This document shows positions 27,395 to 34,739 of a stretch of 35,860 nt of DNA, one piece after another. Every line of letters begins with the position of its first letter. Position 1 is the stretch's first letter. The DNA comes from Planctomycetota bacterium (GTDB taxonomy: Bacteria; Planctomycetota; Phycisphaerae; WQYP01): assembly GCA_021785155.1 (NCBI GenBank), contig JAJYGE010000153.1:1-35860 (forward strand). Direction: 5' to 3'. The notes beneath the pieces are model-generated. The model worked only from the letters and a program-made list of their open reading frames with translations. It was not told where the DNA came from and ran no database searches. Made by a program: the position numbers and the translations under genes.

Positions 27395-28018
27395 TTATTT
27401 TGGCACCACCGCGGACGGCTCAATTAATTTTGCGTTTTGTGCCAGCGTGCGAATAAATTCCCGTCGCGTGGGATAATTAATGCCCCATCCCTGAACAAAA
27501 ACCAGCGCCAGCAACACCAGCATCTGGATCATGCCATTGCGTTCCGCAGCGGCATGGTCCCGTTGAAATTCAGCTTTGAACAGCGCCGCCTGCGCGACGT
27601 TGGTATCCACATATTTCACCCACAGCTTATGCTCCCGCCGCACCGCGGGATCAATTTGCAGCATCTGTCCGCCCAGTAACAGCGCCAGAATCAATACACC
27701 CCCGAGTCGCAGCCATACCCAGATGTTCATGGCATTGAGATGAAATGCCATTTGAAACAGCGTGGCAAAAAGCATCAGAAAGAGACAAAGTAATTGAAAT
27801 ATGGAAAAATATTGAAGAATATTGCCAAAAATCGCTCCGGCGAGTTCTTTCGATTGATTCAAGTGTGGGTTCATGGTTGTGGTGTGAACGCCGGCGATGG
27901 AAAGTGTATTAAAAATTTCCGGTGCTACCAGCAGCCCCAGAATCAGCAGGCCCCCACAATAAATGCTCAATCCCAGCCAGAACAGAACCTGTGTAAAACG
28001 GAATCCAGCCAATGCCAC
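27395..28018 (-). CDS. DUF4149-like (TMEM205-type) membrane protein
   Basis: 207 aa with about four membrane helices (VLFWLGLSIYCGGLLILGLLVAP; ILQYFSIFQLLCLFLMLFATLF; VWLRLGGVLILALLLGGQML; MIQMLVLLALVFVQG). The opening segment with GG and VAPEIF followed by GAIFG resembles the DUF4149 family, whose function is unknown. The start is unsure: GTG at 28018 is only two bases from a GGAG, so TTG at 28012 with eight-base spacing may be the real one. It starts just past the rpsD terminator and probably leads an operon with nth and the phosphoesterase. Confidence 0.72.
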   Translation of the reverse strand: MALAGFRFTQVLFWLGLSIYCGGLLILGLLVAPEIFNTLSIAGVHTTTMNPHLNQSKELAGAIFGNILQYFSIFQLLCLFLMLFATLFQMAFHLNAMNIWVWLRLGGVLILALLLGGQMLQIDPAVRREHKLWVKYVDTNVAQAALFKAEFQRDHAAAERNGMIQMLVLLALVFVQGWGINYPTRREFIRTLAQNAKLIEPSAVVPK

Positions 28019-28035
28019 ATCTCCAATACATCATA

Positions 28036-28064
28036 ATTGTAGCCTCAAAAAAAAGCCGCGCCAA
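28036..28064 (-). promoter_or_regulatory. Promoter overlapping the rpsD terminator
   Basis: Minus strand TTGGCG, 17 bases, TACAAT. The -35 box lies in the descending arm of the rpsD terminator stem and the spacer holds its T tract. It fits the very short leader of the DUF4149-like gene. Confidence 0.4.
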
Positions 28065-28086
28065 AACCTGAAGGTTTTGGCGCGGC
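28047..28086 (-). terminator. Intrinsic terminator of rpsD
   Basis: A perfect 14-bp stem (28055-28068 with 28073-28086, GCCGCGCCAAAACC) with a four-base loop, followed by eight Ts when read leftwards. It lies 30 bases past the rpsD stop. Confidence 0.92.
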
Positions 28087-28115
28087 GAATACATCTTGCC
28101 CCGTTAATTGGGAGG

Positions 28116-28712
28116 TCAACGATAAAATTCAATGATCAGACTGGGGTTAATCTGGAATGGAATCTGTTCCGGCATCGGCAGTGCCACAACCTTGGCCTCC
28201 AACTGAGCCGGGTTAAAATCCAACCATGCCGGAACCTGATGGCCGGCCATGGATTCCATATTTTCCCGCAGGAGTTTGGCGGTTTTCTCCCGGAAAGTGA
28301 TGGTCATTCCCGGCGTTACCTGAAAGCTGGCGATGTCCACCTTGGAACCATTGACCAGAATGTGGCCATGCGCGACAAGCTGTCGTGCCGCCCAGATGGA
28401 CCGCGCCACGCCCAACCGGCGCACCACATTATCCAGGCGCGTTTCCAGTATCTGTTGGAGGGTCACGGCGGTATTTCCCTTGGCCATCTTGGCCATGGCC
28501 ATATAACGGCGGAACTGCTTTTCCAGCACATTGTAATGCGCCTTCATGCGCTGCTTTTCCCGCAAGCGGATACCATATTCTGACAAGCGACGACTGCGAA
28601 ATCCGTGCATGCCGGGCGCAACAAATTCGCTTTTATTGTGTTTGGGAAGATCGGCAATTGCCACACCCAGACGGCGTGATAAACGAACCTTGGGGCCTAA
28701 ATAGCGGGACAT
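28116..28712 (-). CDS. rpsD: 30S ribosomal protein S4 (uS4)
   Basis: 198 aa. It binds 16S rRNA early in 30S assembly. The N-terminal part (MSRYLGPKVRLSRRLGVAI, YGIRLREKQRMKAHYNVLEKQFRRYM) and the S4 RNA-binding domain (LETRLDNVVRRLGVARSIWAARQLVAHGHILVNGSKVDI) are clear; the C-terminus ends in IPFQINPSLIIEFYR. The zinc-binding Cys found in some S4 proteins are absent, as in the C-minus forms. AAGGAG lies six bases before the ATG. It is monocistronic here, with its own promoter, a 120-base leader and a terminator, rather than in an alpha-operon with rpoA. Confidence 0.97.
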   Translation of the reverse strand: MSRYLGPKVRLSRRLGVAIADLPKHNKSEFVAPGMHGFRSRRLSEYGIRLREKQRMKAHYNVLEKQFRRYMAMAKMAKGNTAVTLQQILETRLDNVVRRLGVARSIWAARQLVAHGHILVNGSKVDIASFQVTPGMTITFREKTAKLLRENMESMAGHQVPAWLDFNPAQLEAKVVALPMPEQIPFQINPSLIIEFYR

Positions 28713-28741
28713 GGAGACTCCTTTTCAGCATCAAGGCGATA

Positions 28742-28757
28742 CCCCGGTTGGCCGGGG
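28742..28757 (-). promoter_or_regulatory. GC-rich hairpin in the rpsD leader
   Basis: CCCCGG-TTGG-CCGGGG, a six-bp stem, 30 bases upstream of the rpsD ATG and inside its predicted leader. S4 autoregulates through leader RNA in other bacteria, so this could be part of such a site. This is inference from position only. Confidence 0.35.
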
Positions 28758-28839
28758 CGTGGTACCTGATGCTATCAAAGCCGGCGTACCGGACTGACAA
28801 CGGTCAATTCGGCCTTCTCGGCGGATGTACAGGTGGATT

Positions 28840-28868
28840 AGAATACGTAAATAGACCGTTACGGTCAA
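28840..28868 (-). promoter_or_regulatory. Sigma70-type promoter of rpsD
   Basis: Minus strand TTGACC, 17 bases, TATTCT. Predicted start near 28833, giving a leader of about 120 bases. Confidence 0.65.
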
Positions 28869-28897
28869 GCGCAAGTGCCACGCGGTCACGCCAAGTT

Positions 28898-29063
28898 GTG
28901 TGCCAATACCTCCGAACCAGCGTACTGGGACACCCCATTCCCCCGCACAATCTGAAATTTGAAATCTCAAATTTCCCATCCCCATTCTACCCCACGGCCA
29001 AAATGACTTTGTTCAGGGGAACAGGCGAACAGGTGACCGCCGGTGAAGTTATTCGGCTTCTGT
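28898..29063. repeat. Dispersed intergenic repeat, copy A (uninterrupted)
   Basis: 166 bases that align with 33814-34021 along the whole length, about 87 percent identical by eye, apart from a 42-base insertion in the other copy. Landmarks in order: gggacacccca, the A/T-rich aatttgaaatctcaaattt, cccatccccattcta, cggccaaaatgactttgttcag, gcgaacaggtgaccgccggt. Both copies lie about 185-190 bases upstream of a minus-strand gene start. A minus-strand frame through it is not a credible gene. Confidence 0.85.
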
Positions 29064-29282
29064 GCAACAATCCGTCAATTTCTTTGTCGTGCGCAAAGAT
29101 TTCTTAAGAACCTTTTTCGGCACGGTCTTCCCAAAATTCGGGGAATTGTGGTAAACATTTCGCCGTGGTGAGCCGGTAAAAATCTGTGGATAAGGCGTTT
29201 TGGTTGCGGCGGAGCCACGATGGGATCTGCTGTTCAAGCTTCTATAATATATCGTTTCTACCTGCCCTATTCGCTCTCCGCT
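29064..29282. other. Intergenic stretch with one DnaA-box match
   Basis: Nothing coding is seen between the repeat and the membrane-protein stop. TGTGGATAA at 29185-29193 is the exact reverse of the consensus DnaA box TTATCCACA, but it stands alone. Confidence 0.3.
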
Positions 29283-30260
29283 CTAAACGCAACGGTATAC
29301 CTTGTTTTCCTCCGGATCCAGTTCCCCTTCCACAAACCGGTTCAGCACCAACAGGCTGAACTGCCACATCACCCAGATTTCAATGCCAAAGGACAGAAAC
29401 CCAAGTAGCCCCGGCACGGGCATTTCAAAATATCGGACGTGCTGCCACCAGCCCAGAAATGGCAGATGATACGTCCACTTGGCCAATGCCCAGTAATTCC
29501 AGAATTCCCACAGAAAGCCGCACGTTAAGCCGCCAAACATCAGCGAGAAAGTGCGACCCCAGCGCCCGGATCGCCAATCCCCGATAATACTGGGGCGGCC
29601 ACACCAGAAATTAACGGGATCCAATAGAAAAACCCAACTTACCCAAAGCATCAGATCCGCGATGGGGCTACGTTCGATAAATGGCCCGGCAAAAAATACT
29701 ATGCCCAGAAAAATTGATGCGATTTGCACCGGACGCGTGATGCGCACGCCACAGCTGGAATTCCAACGATTCAGCCCCATTCGCATCCATAATTCCGCCG
29801 TCAGCAGCATGGCCGGAGCAATGGCCGCAAAGGCCATCAGATACCCCGCAAAACGTTCTAACGGATCGGCGGGAATCCCATGGTAGTTCCAGGCGTGCAA
29901 GCCCGTGGCGGGATCCACCATGAAATAGAAATTGATCCAGTCAAAAAAACACCAGGCCGGAACCGACCAGAGCCATAAGACGGCCAGGCGAAAGCGATAT
30001 GCTTTCAGCCAATTGACGTTGTCCCAGCGGCTTAATGCGCCGAGAAGAAAAACGAGAAATGCCGACCAGATCAGGGGGGTAAAATTCACCCGGATCAACG
30101 TTCCAAATTCAGCATACGGCCCAGGGAGAATGTGTTGCGCAGAGAGAAATAGGATTAATTCCAAGAAAACGACAATAGCCAGACCGGTCCATAAGAACCT
30201 CCGGCCCGGGCGTTCCCCCGCGATCAAATATTTATCAGACGCTTGAGTGTACCGCACCAT
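29283..30260 (-). CDS. Polytopic membrane protein of unknown function
   Basis: 325 aa with about eight predicted membrane helices (for example LWTGLAIVVFLELILFLSA, LIWSAFLVFLLGAL, LAVLWLWSVPAWCFFDWI, IASIFLGIVFFAGPFI, LMLWVSWVFLLDPVNFWCG). The C-terminal third holds Trp/aromatic-rich conserved-looking blocks: FLWEFWNYWALAKWTYHLPF and RYFEMPVPGLLGFLSFGIEIW. I have an impression of similar unnamed proteins in other environmental bacteria but cannot assign a family. Its start has only a weak ribosome site. It is flanked by non-coding repeat DNA downstream and by the divergent small ORF/pseudopilin unit upstream, so context gives no hint of function. Confidence 0.8.
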   Translation of the reverse strand: MVRYTQASDKYLIAGERPGRRFLWTGLAIVVFLELILFLSAQHILPGPYAEFGTLIRVNFTPLIWSAFLVFLLGALSRWDNVNWLKAYRFRLAVLWLWSVPAWCFFDWINFYFMVDPATGLHAWNYHGIPADPLERFAGYLMAFAAIAPAMLLTAELWMRMGLNRWNSSCGVRITRPVQIASIFLGIVFFAGPFIERSPIADLMLWVSWVFLLDPVNFWCGRPSIIGDWRSGRWGRTFSLMFGGLTCGFLWEFWNYWALAKWTYHLPFLGWWQHVRYFEMPVPGLLGFLSFGIEIWVMWQFSLLVLNRFVEGELDPEENKVYRCV

Positions 30261-30466
30261 AACCGTTGTGGTATATCGGATTATCCCGGGAGACGCAATT
30301 TGGCTTGAAGATATTCTTCATGGGCCGCTTTTTACCGGACCAACTGCCGCGGCAAAATAACTATCGGACGCGGCCCGTGTGCAAAGCGATGATGCGTCAA
30401 AACATAAACGGATTTTTCAGCACTTTAAGTTATCCGCACACTCTGGTGTAGCCGAATGGATATGTG

Positions 30467-30496
30467 TTGACGTGACAAGGAGGTCGCCGATTTAAT
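30467..30496 (+). promoter_or_regulatory. Promoter of the small ORF/nested pseudopilin unit
   Basis: TTGACG, 18 bases, TTTAAT (five of six in each box). Predicted start near 30503, about 24 bases before the small ORF. Confidence 0.5.
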
Positions 30497-30526
30497 CCGC
30501 AGGATATTTTGAGAGGAGTAACAATC

Positions 30527-30727
30527 ATGGCGGCCTGTATTAAAATTGTTTTGTCCGGCAGCACTGCGGCACGAAATGCGAATCAGGCGAGTTTACCCAG
30601 TCAAACGGTGGTCTTCAGAAACGCGGAGCCGGGACGGCATCCGTTGTTCACCGATTTTACGATTCAGCGCGGTGAGACCGTTACGATGTTCATAAATCAA
30701 AAACATCGGCGCAATGATCTGGATTAA
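30527..30727 (+). CDS. Small hypothetical protein upstream of the nested pseudopilin
   Basis: 66 aa from the ATG at 30527, which has AGGAG eight bases upstream; a TTG 18 bases earlier lies in the same frame. The sequence begins MAACIKIVLSGSTAARNANQ and ends with the basic, charged KHRRNDLD. Cys at residue 4 is the only Cys; no membrane segment or known motif. It sits between a good promoter and the pseudopilin gene 147 bases downstream and could be co-transcribed with it. It may also be a remnant of a longer gene. No family recognised. Confidence 0.45.
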   Translation: MAACIKIVLSGSTAARNANQASLPSQTVVFRNAEPGRHPLFTDFTIQRGETVTMFINQKHRRNDLD

Positions 30728-30874
30728 CTGTATGAGCGGGCGCGGCGGTGCTGCTGGCTGGTAACGAAAAAGATTTGGCGGAGATAACGGCATGGATCGC
30801 AATTGGTCCCAGGCGGCGAGTATCCCAAATTGTCGAGAAGAGGTCGTAGCGTTTTCGCCCTGGAGAAATAAATT

Positions 30875-32218
30875 ATGCAAAAGACTGCGAAATCTTATGG
30901 CTTTTCGCTGACCGAATTGCTGGTTGTAATTGTCAGTATCATGATCCTATCCGGGATCACGCTGGCGTCTTTGAGCCGAGCCAAAGAATACGCCCGCGTT
31001 ACGGAATGTTTATCAAACCTGCATCAGCTTTCGCTGGCAGCCACTGCTTATGCGGTCAACAGCCGGGGAGCGCTTCCTTCAGACGACAACACTCCAGACG
31101 GTTACTGGTATCCGGAATTAGCCCGCTACGACACGGACATCGCGGCCAATGCGTTATGTCCCGACGCTATGCCGCCATCGGGCGGTATTGGTACGGCGTC
31201 ATTGGCCTGGGGCGTTGTGAACATGTCCGCCCAACCGCATCCGCCAGGTTATCCCTGGGCGGTCGGAACGACCTCCAGTTATGGCCTGAATAATTATGTA
31301 GACCCTGGAAATAACATATCCGGTATTTCAAGTTTCGGTTTTGTAAATCTCAGCGGTAATCAGACGTTCCATGGCGATGTTGCATCCGCCAGCGGTATTG
31401 TCGCCAATGGTAACGTCAGCGTGTACGGCAATTTGACCGCCGGGGGAAATATTACCGCCAATGGGAATGTTTATATCAGCGGCTCTCAGATTCCAAATAT
31501 GCCCGGTATACAACCACCGAGTGTCAGTGAAATATTTCAGCAGATTCAAACCAGCGACAATCCCACGACCGTAACAAGCCCACAAGTCCTCGACTTTACC
31601 CAAAATCCTTATCAGATCATTAACGGTAATTTTTCGCCCAGCGGCCAGATTCAAATAATCGGCAGCGGCACTCTGCTTGTTTCCGGCGATGTCACCATAT
31701 CCGGGCATTTCCCGGCCAACGGATCAGGCACCGCCAGTATCAACCTTGTGGTGTTGGGAAATATCAATATGTCAGGCCAGACGAACATTAATGGCGGCCT
31801 GTATGCGGGCCAGGGGATTTCCATCCGCGGAAAATACAATTTAAGCGGCGTGATGGTCGCCGACGGAGCGTTTAATAACAATGGCCGGGGCACCTATGTT
31901 CAAGGCGCACCACCAGCCTTTGACCCGCGTGTTCAGAATGGCAACCTGCTGGCCAGCCAGCCTCTTTTTGCGGACGCCATCTGGGTGGACGGCTCGCCCT
32001 TGTCACCTGATCCAGTGCCTGCAAACCTTCAGTACGGTAATTCCACTTTAAGCAGTAAGGATGACATGGGGATATTCTGTATCAACCGGCATATAGGGCA
32101 GGTGAATGTTTCGTTCACCGATGGCTCGGCACACACCGTTCCACTTGCGCAGTTGTGGCAATTGCGGTGGTCCTCAACATTTACACCCAAGAATGTCACG
32201 ATCCCGATGTCATGGTAA
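30875..32218 (+). CDS. Pseudopilin with beta-solenoid domain nested in H-X9-DG fold
   Basis: 447 aa, GGAG nine bases before the ATG. The prepilin site is KSYG|FSLTELLVV (cleavage after G9, Glu14), followed by a hydrophobic helix. The H-X9-DG family frame is visible on both sides of an insertion: TECLSNLHQLSLAATAYA, LCPDA and SSYGLNNYV before it, then ADAIWVDGSP, MGIFCINRH-x9-DGSAHTVPLAQLWQLRW after it (H406, D416, G417). Between about residues 145 and 345 lies Gly/Asn-rich beta-repeat sequence (GNVSVYGNLTAGGNITANGN; SGDVTISG; LVVLGNINMSG; NGGLYAGQGISIRGKYNLSG) resembling polymer-forming or DUF7305-like right-handed beta-solenoids found in other pilin-like proteins. Its stop directly abuts the convergent leuC stop. 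Confidence 0.85.
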   Translation: MQKTAKSYGFSLTELLVVIVSIMILSGITLASLSRAKEYARVTECLSNLHQLSLAATAYAVNSRGALPSDDNTPDGYWYPELARYDTDIAANALCPDAMPPSGGIGTASLAWGVVNMSAQPHPPGYPWAVGTTSSYGLNNYVDPGNNISGISSFGFVNLSGNQTFHGDVASASGIVANGNVSVYGNLTAGGNITANGNVYISGSQIPNMPGIQPPSVSEIFQQIQTSDNPTTVTSPQVLDFTQNPYQIINGNFSPSGQIQIIGSGTLLVSGDVTISGHFPANGSGTASINLVVLGNINMSGQTNINGGLYAGQGISIRGKYNLSGVMVADGAFNNNGRGTYVQGAPPAFDPRVQNGNLLASQPLFADAIWVDGSPLSPDPVPANLQYGNSTLSSKDDMGIFCINRHIGQVNVSFTDGSAHTVPLAQLWQLRWSSTFTPKNVTIPMSW

Positions 32219-33625
32219 TTACAACACCCCGGCCATGCCGGTCATAATCGGCGCAACCACATAGTCCCGAGGATCGGTGATATGGCCAGTCAATGCGCTG
32301 GCGGCCACGGTTAAGGGGCTTGCCAGATACACCGCTGCCTGCATGGATCCCATGCGACCGGGGAAATTACGATTGGTTGTGCTGATACATACTTCGGTGC
32401 CACCGAGGCGGCCAAAGGTATCCGGTGGGCCTCCGAGACAGGCGCTGCACCCGCTGGGGCCGACTTTGCATCCGGCATCAAGGAGAATATCTTCCACGCT
32501 TTTTTCATTCGGGCCTTTTTCCGCGCCCACGAGATTCAGACGCTTCATGTCGGAATGTACTTCGGTGGAACCCGGCACCACATACGTGGGAACTTTCACC
32601 TGCCGACCCTTAAGAATGCTGGCGGCGAAAATCATATCTGTTATTTTGCCACCGGTGCAACTGCCGATGTAGGCCTGATCCACTTTTACATCCCGGCAAT
32701 TGCGGGCAGTATCCCGATTGTCGGGAGAATGCGGCTTGGCCACCAGCGGTTCAATGGTTGAAAGATCCCACTGTTTCTCATAACAATATTGGGCATTGGC
32801 ATCATCGGTGAAAACATCCCAGTTCTTCATGCGGCTGCGGTGGCGCACATATTGCAACGTCTTTTCATCCACATCACAAACGCCATTTTTGCCACCGGCT
32901 TCAATGGCCATATTGGTCAATGTCATGCGATCTTCCAGCGTTAAGGAACTGATTCCTTCGCCGGCAAAGTACATGGTCTTGTAGGTGGCACCCGCCACGC
33001 CAATGTCACCGATGACCAAAAGAATTAAATCTTTGGCCGTGAGGTATGGCGGAATTTCGCCATGAAATTTGAATTTCATGGTAGGCGGTACTTTCAGCCA
33101 CGTCTTTCCAGTGCCTAATGTAAACGCGGCATCGGTATTGCCCACACCAGTGGCAAACTGCCCGAAAGCACCGGCGGTGCAGGTGTGGCTATCCGTGCCG
33201 AGAAGAATCTCCCCGGGGCGCACATGGCCTTCTTCGGGTAAGGCCTTATGGCATACGCCCTTGTACGTGGTTTTGTTGGGGTCTAAATACGGATTGGGCA
33301 TGCCCAGTTCATTTTTCACAAATTCCGGATCATAGTAATACTTCAGCCCCTGTTCGCGCACAAAGTCCCTTAGAATCTGCACGTTACGGTGGCATTTCTG
33401 ATCTGCCGTGAAAATGTAGTGATCTGGAATAATCACCACGCGTTCTTTGTCCCAAACTTTGGCGGTGCGGCCAAATTTTTCATGGAATATGCCAATGGTC
33501 CCCGGGCCGCAAACATCATGTGTCATAAGAATATCCACGTCGACCCAGATATTATCACCGGGTTGAACGTATTTACGGCCCGAATGTTTGGCCATGATTT
33601 TTTCAGTAATTGTCATTCCAGCCAT
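32219..33625 (-). CDS. leuC: 3-isopropylmalate dehydratase large subunit (aconitase family)
   Basis: 468 aa. With LeuD it isomerises 2- to 3-isopropylmalate in leucine synthesis. The aconitase-type landmarks are present: GTDSHTCTAGAFGQFATGVGNTDAAF, the first cluster Cys in YIGSCTGGKITD and the pair in SGCSACLGGPPDT, plus STTNRNFPGRMGS near the C-terminus. The length and the sequence style resemble the archaeal-type LeuC/homoaconitase group, so a homoaconitase or related dehydratase cannot be excluded. leuD is not adjacent: the gene converges on the pseudopilin with no gap, and the upstream side is non-coding. A GGAG lies about ten bases before the ATG; a second ATG three codons later is possible. 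Confidence 0.93.
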   Translation of the reverse strand: MAGMTITEKIMAKHSGRKYVQPGDNIWVDVDILMTHDVCGPGTIGIFHEKFGRTAKVWDKERVVIIPDHYIFTADQKCHRNVQILRDFVREQGLKYYYDPEFVKNELGMPNPYLDPNKTTYKGVCHKALPEEGHVRPGEILLGTDSHTCTAGAFGQFATGVGNTDAAFTLGTGKTWLKVPPTMKFKFHGEIPPYLTAKDLILLVIGDIGVAGATYKTMYFAGEGISSLTLEDRMTLTNMAIEAGGKNGVCDVDEKTLQYVRHRSRMKNWDVFTDDANAQYCYEKQWDLSTIEPLVAKPHSPDNRDTARNCRDVKVDQAYIGSCTGGKITDMIFAASILKGRQVKVPTYVVPGSTEVHSDMKRLNLVGAEKGPNEKSVEDILLDAGCKVGPSGCSACLGGPPDTFGRLGGTEVCISTTNRNFPGRMGSMQAAVYLASPLTVAASALTGHITDPRDYVVAPIMTGMAGVL

Positions 33626-33683
33626 CGCCAGGAATCTCCATCAGAACGCCAAGATGCCGCGACCATCCGCGAACGCGCCATTT

Positions 33684-33711
33684 ATTATAGTGGACTTGTC
33701 AATTAAATAAA
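33684..33711 (-). promoter_or_regulatory. Promoter of leuC
   Basis: Minus strand TTTATT, 16 bases, TATAAT (perfect -10). Predicted start near 33677 and a leader of about 50 bases. Confidence 0.5.
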
Positions 33712-33813
33712 CTTTCCGATATCACGCGGCCTTTTATGTTGAGACATCGCGACAAAATAGCATGAACAATGATGCGCAGGAATTTTGGCCGTCGGCAAGG
33801 CGATGGCGAAGGG

Positions 33814-34021
33814 GTGTGGCAATACATTCCAACCAGCTTACCGGGACACCCCATCCCGCTGCACAATCTGAAAATTGAAGTCTCAAATTTCCCATCCCCA
33901 TTCTAGTGCCCTGTTCCACCCGTAATTACGGATGGAACAGGGCACTAGCCCACGGCCAAAATGACTTTGTTCAGGAGATCAGGCGAACAGGTGACCGCCG
34001 GTGAAGTTGTTCGGCTTCTGT
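33814..34021. repeat. Dispersed intergenic repeat, copy B (interrupted)
   Basis: 208 bases matching copy A (28898-29063) from the gtgtg at the left end to the ggcttctgt at the right end, in the same orientation. The whole length difference of 42 bases is explained by one palindromic insertion at 33906-33947. The core conserved words are the same as in copy A. Short frames through it show the same pseudo-peptide as copy A, which reflects the repeat and not a gene. Confidence 0.85.
33903..33948. mobile_element. 42-bp palindromic insertion with CTA duplication
   Basis: The 46-base block CTAGTGCCC...GGGCACTAG is an inverted repeat with 22 pairs and one C/A mismatch (33919 with 33932). Copy A of the host repeat reads attcta-ccccacgg at this point, so 42 bases have been added here and CTA appears on both sides (33903-33905 and 33945-33947). 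It encodes nothing. It looks like a non-autonomous palindromic element or an excision footprint. No second copy was spotted in the window. Confidence 0.6.
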
Positions 34022-34173
34022 TTCAGTCCCGGCGAGGGGTCTGTTGATTTAATCAAAAATCTTGCTCGCAACTGGCCCTGGCGCTCTAAAAAGAGGGGTG
34101 GACTCGCACAAAACGGGGTTAAATCGACAGGGGGCCTGTGGCCACTTCTGCAACGCGGCGGCACCGCCAGCAT

Positions 34174-34412
34174 TTAGGAGTTAGGAGTTAGAAGACCTTG
34201 CGACTTTCAAGGTGCTCAAGATGCTCAAGTTCGGGGGGCAAGTTGCCCAAGTTGCGCAAGTTGATGGAAGCGTTGATTTTGGCTGGTTTGGTTCAACTTG
34301 CCCCAGATGCCCAAGATGTTTTTGGCCCCAGGGGGGGCGGCGGCCGAGAGCAGTGGAACAGGAGAAAGTTGAGCAGTAGAGCACATACCGGCAACAAGCA
34401 ACGGTCAACGAA
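34174..34412. repeat. Compound array of degenerate short repeats
   Basis: Three kinds of short-period repeat follow each other: ggagttaggagttag (34177-34191), a CAAGTTGC/CAAGATGC family at about 34208-34265 and again near 34289-34320, and a CAACAAGCAACGGTCAACGAACAACAG run near 34390-34420. The units have periods of about 6-9 bases and drift in sequence. Open frames through the array (97 and 108 codons) are products of the repeats. Confidence 0.6.
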
Positions 34413-34739
34413 CAACAGGGTTGCGTGGCAACAGTGTGTGCCGGTTGTCGTTCAGGATTCTTTTCCGCGATCACTGTGGCGGCATGTTATTTATTTGTCA
34501 AAGAACCTTGTTCAGCGGGTCTGAACTGTACTTCGGTAAGGCTATAGGATTGCAATAAGAGGGATAATGCGCAACGGCGTAAAAAAGTTAAGGATTTGGC
34601 CCCGAGAGACCTGGCAGAATCTGTCACAGGCCCCACCGCTGACGGTATTAAAATCTGGCGCTGCACAATTGCGGCAGCGACGCTATGATGCTGACACTTT
34701 TGTTAAGTTGGTTTAACGCTGTTCTTTTGAGCGCCCGAT
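34413..34739. other. Intergenic stretch before the GT-C-like gene, no gene seen
   Basis: About 330 bases with no coding frame of family character. GTTAAgttggTTTAAC at 34704-34719 is a small inverted repeat 20 bases before the next start and could be an operator. No convincing promoter was identified. The preceding stretch 34022-34173 is also without a recognisable feature. Confidence 0.35.

Noticed and set aside
28731..28985. 84-codon minus-strand frame upstream of rpsD, similar to a frame at 33734-33919
   Set aside because: The similarity of the two peptides (MGMGNLR...) comes from the dispersed DNA repeat; frames drift and break, and the first lies within the rpsD promoter and leader.
34174..34420. 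Possible CRISPR array
   Set aside because: The repeats are short, degenerate and contiguous, without constant-length spacers, and no cas genes are nearby.
34181..34524. Overlapping frames of 97 and 108 codons on both strands
   Set aside because: They are translations of short-period repeats and have no ribosome sites or conserved features.
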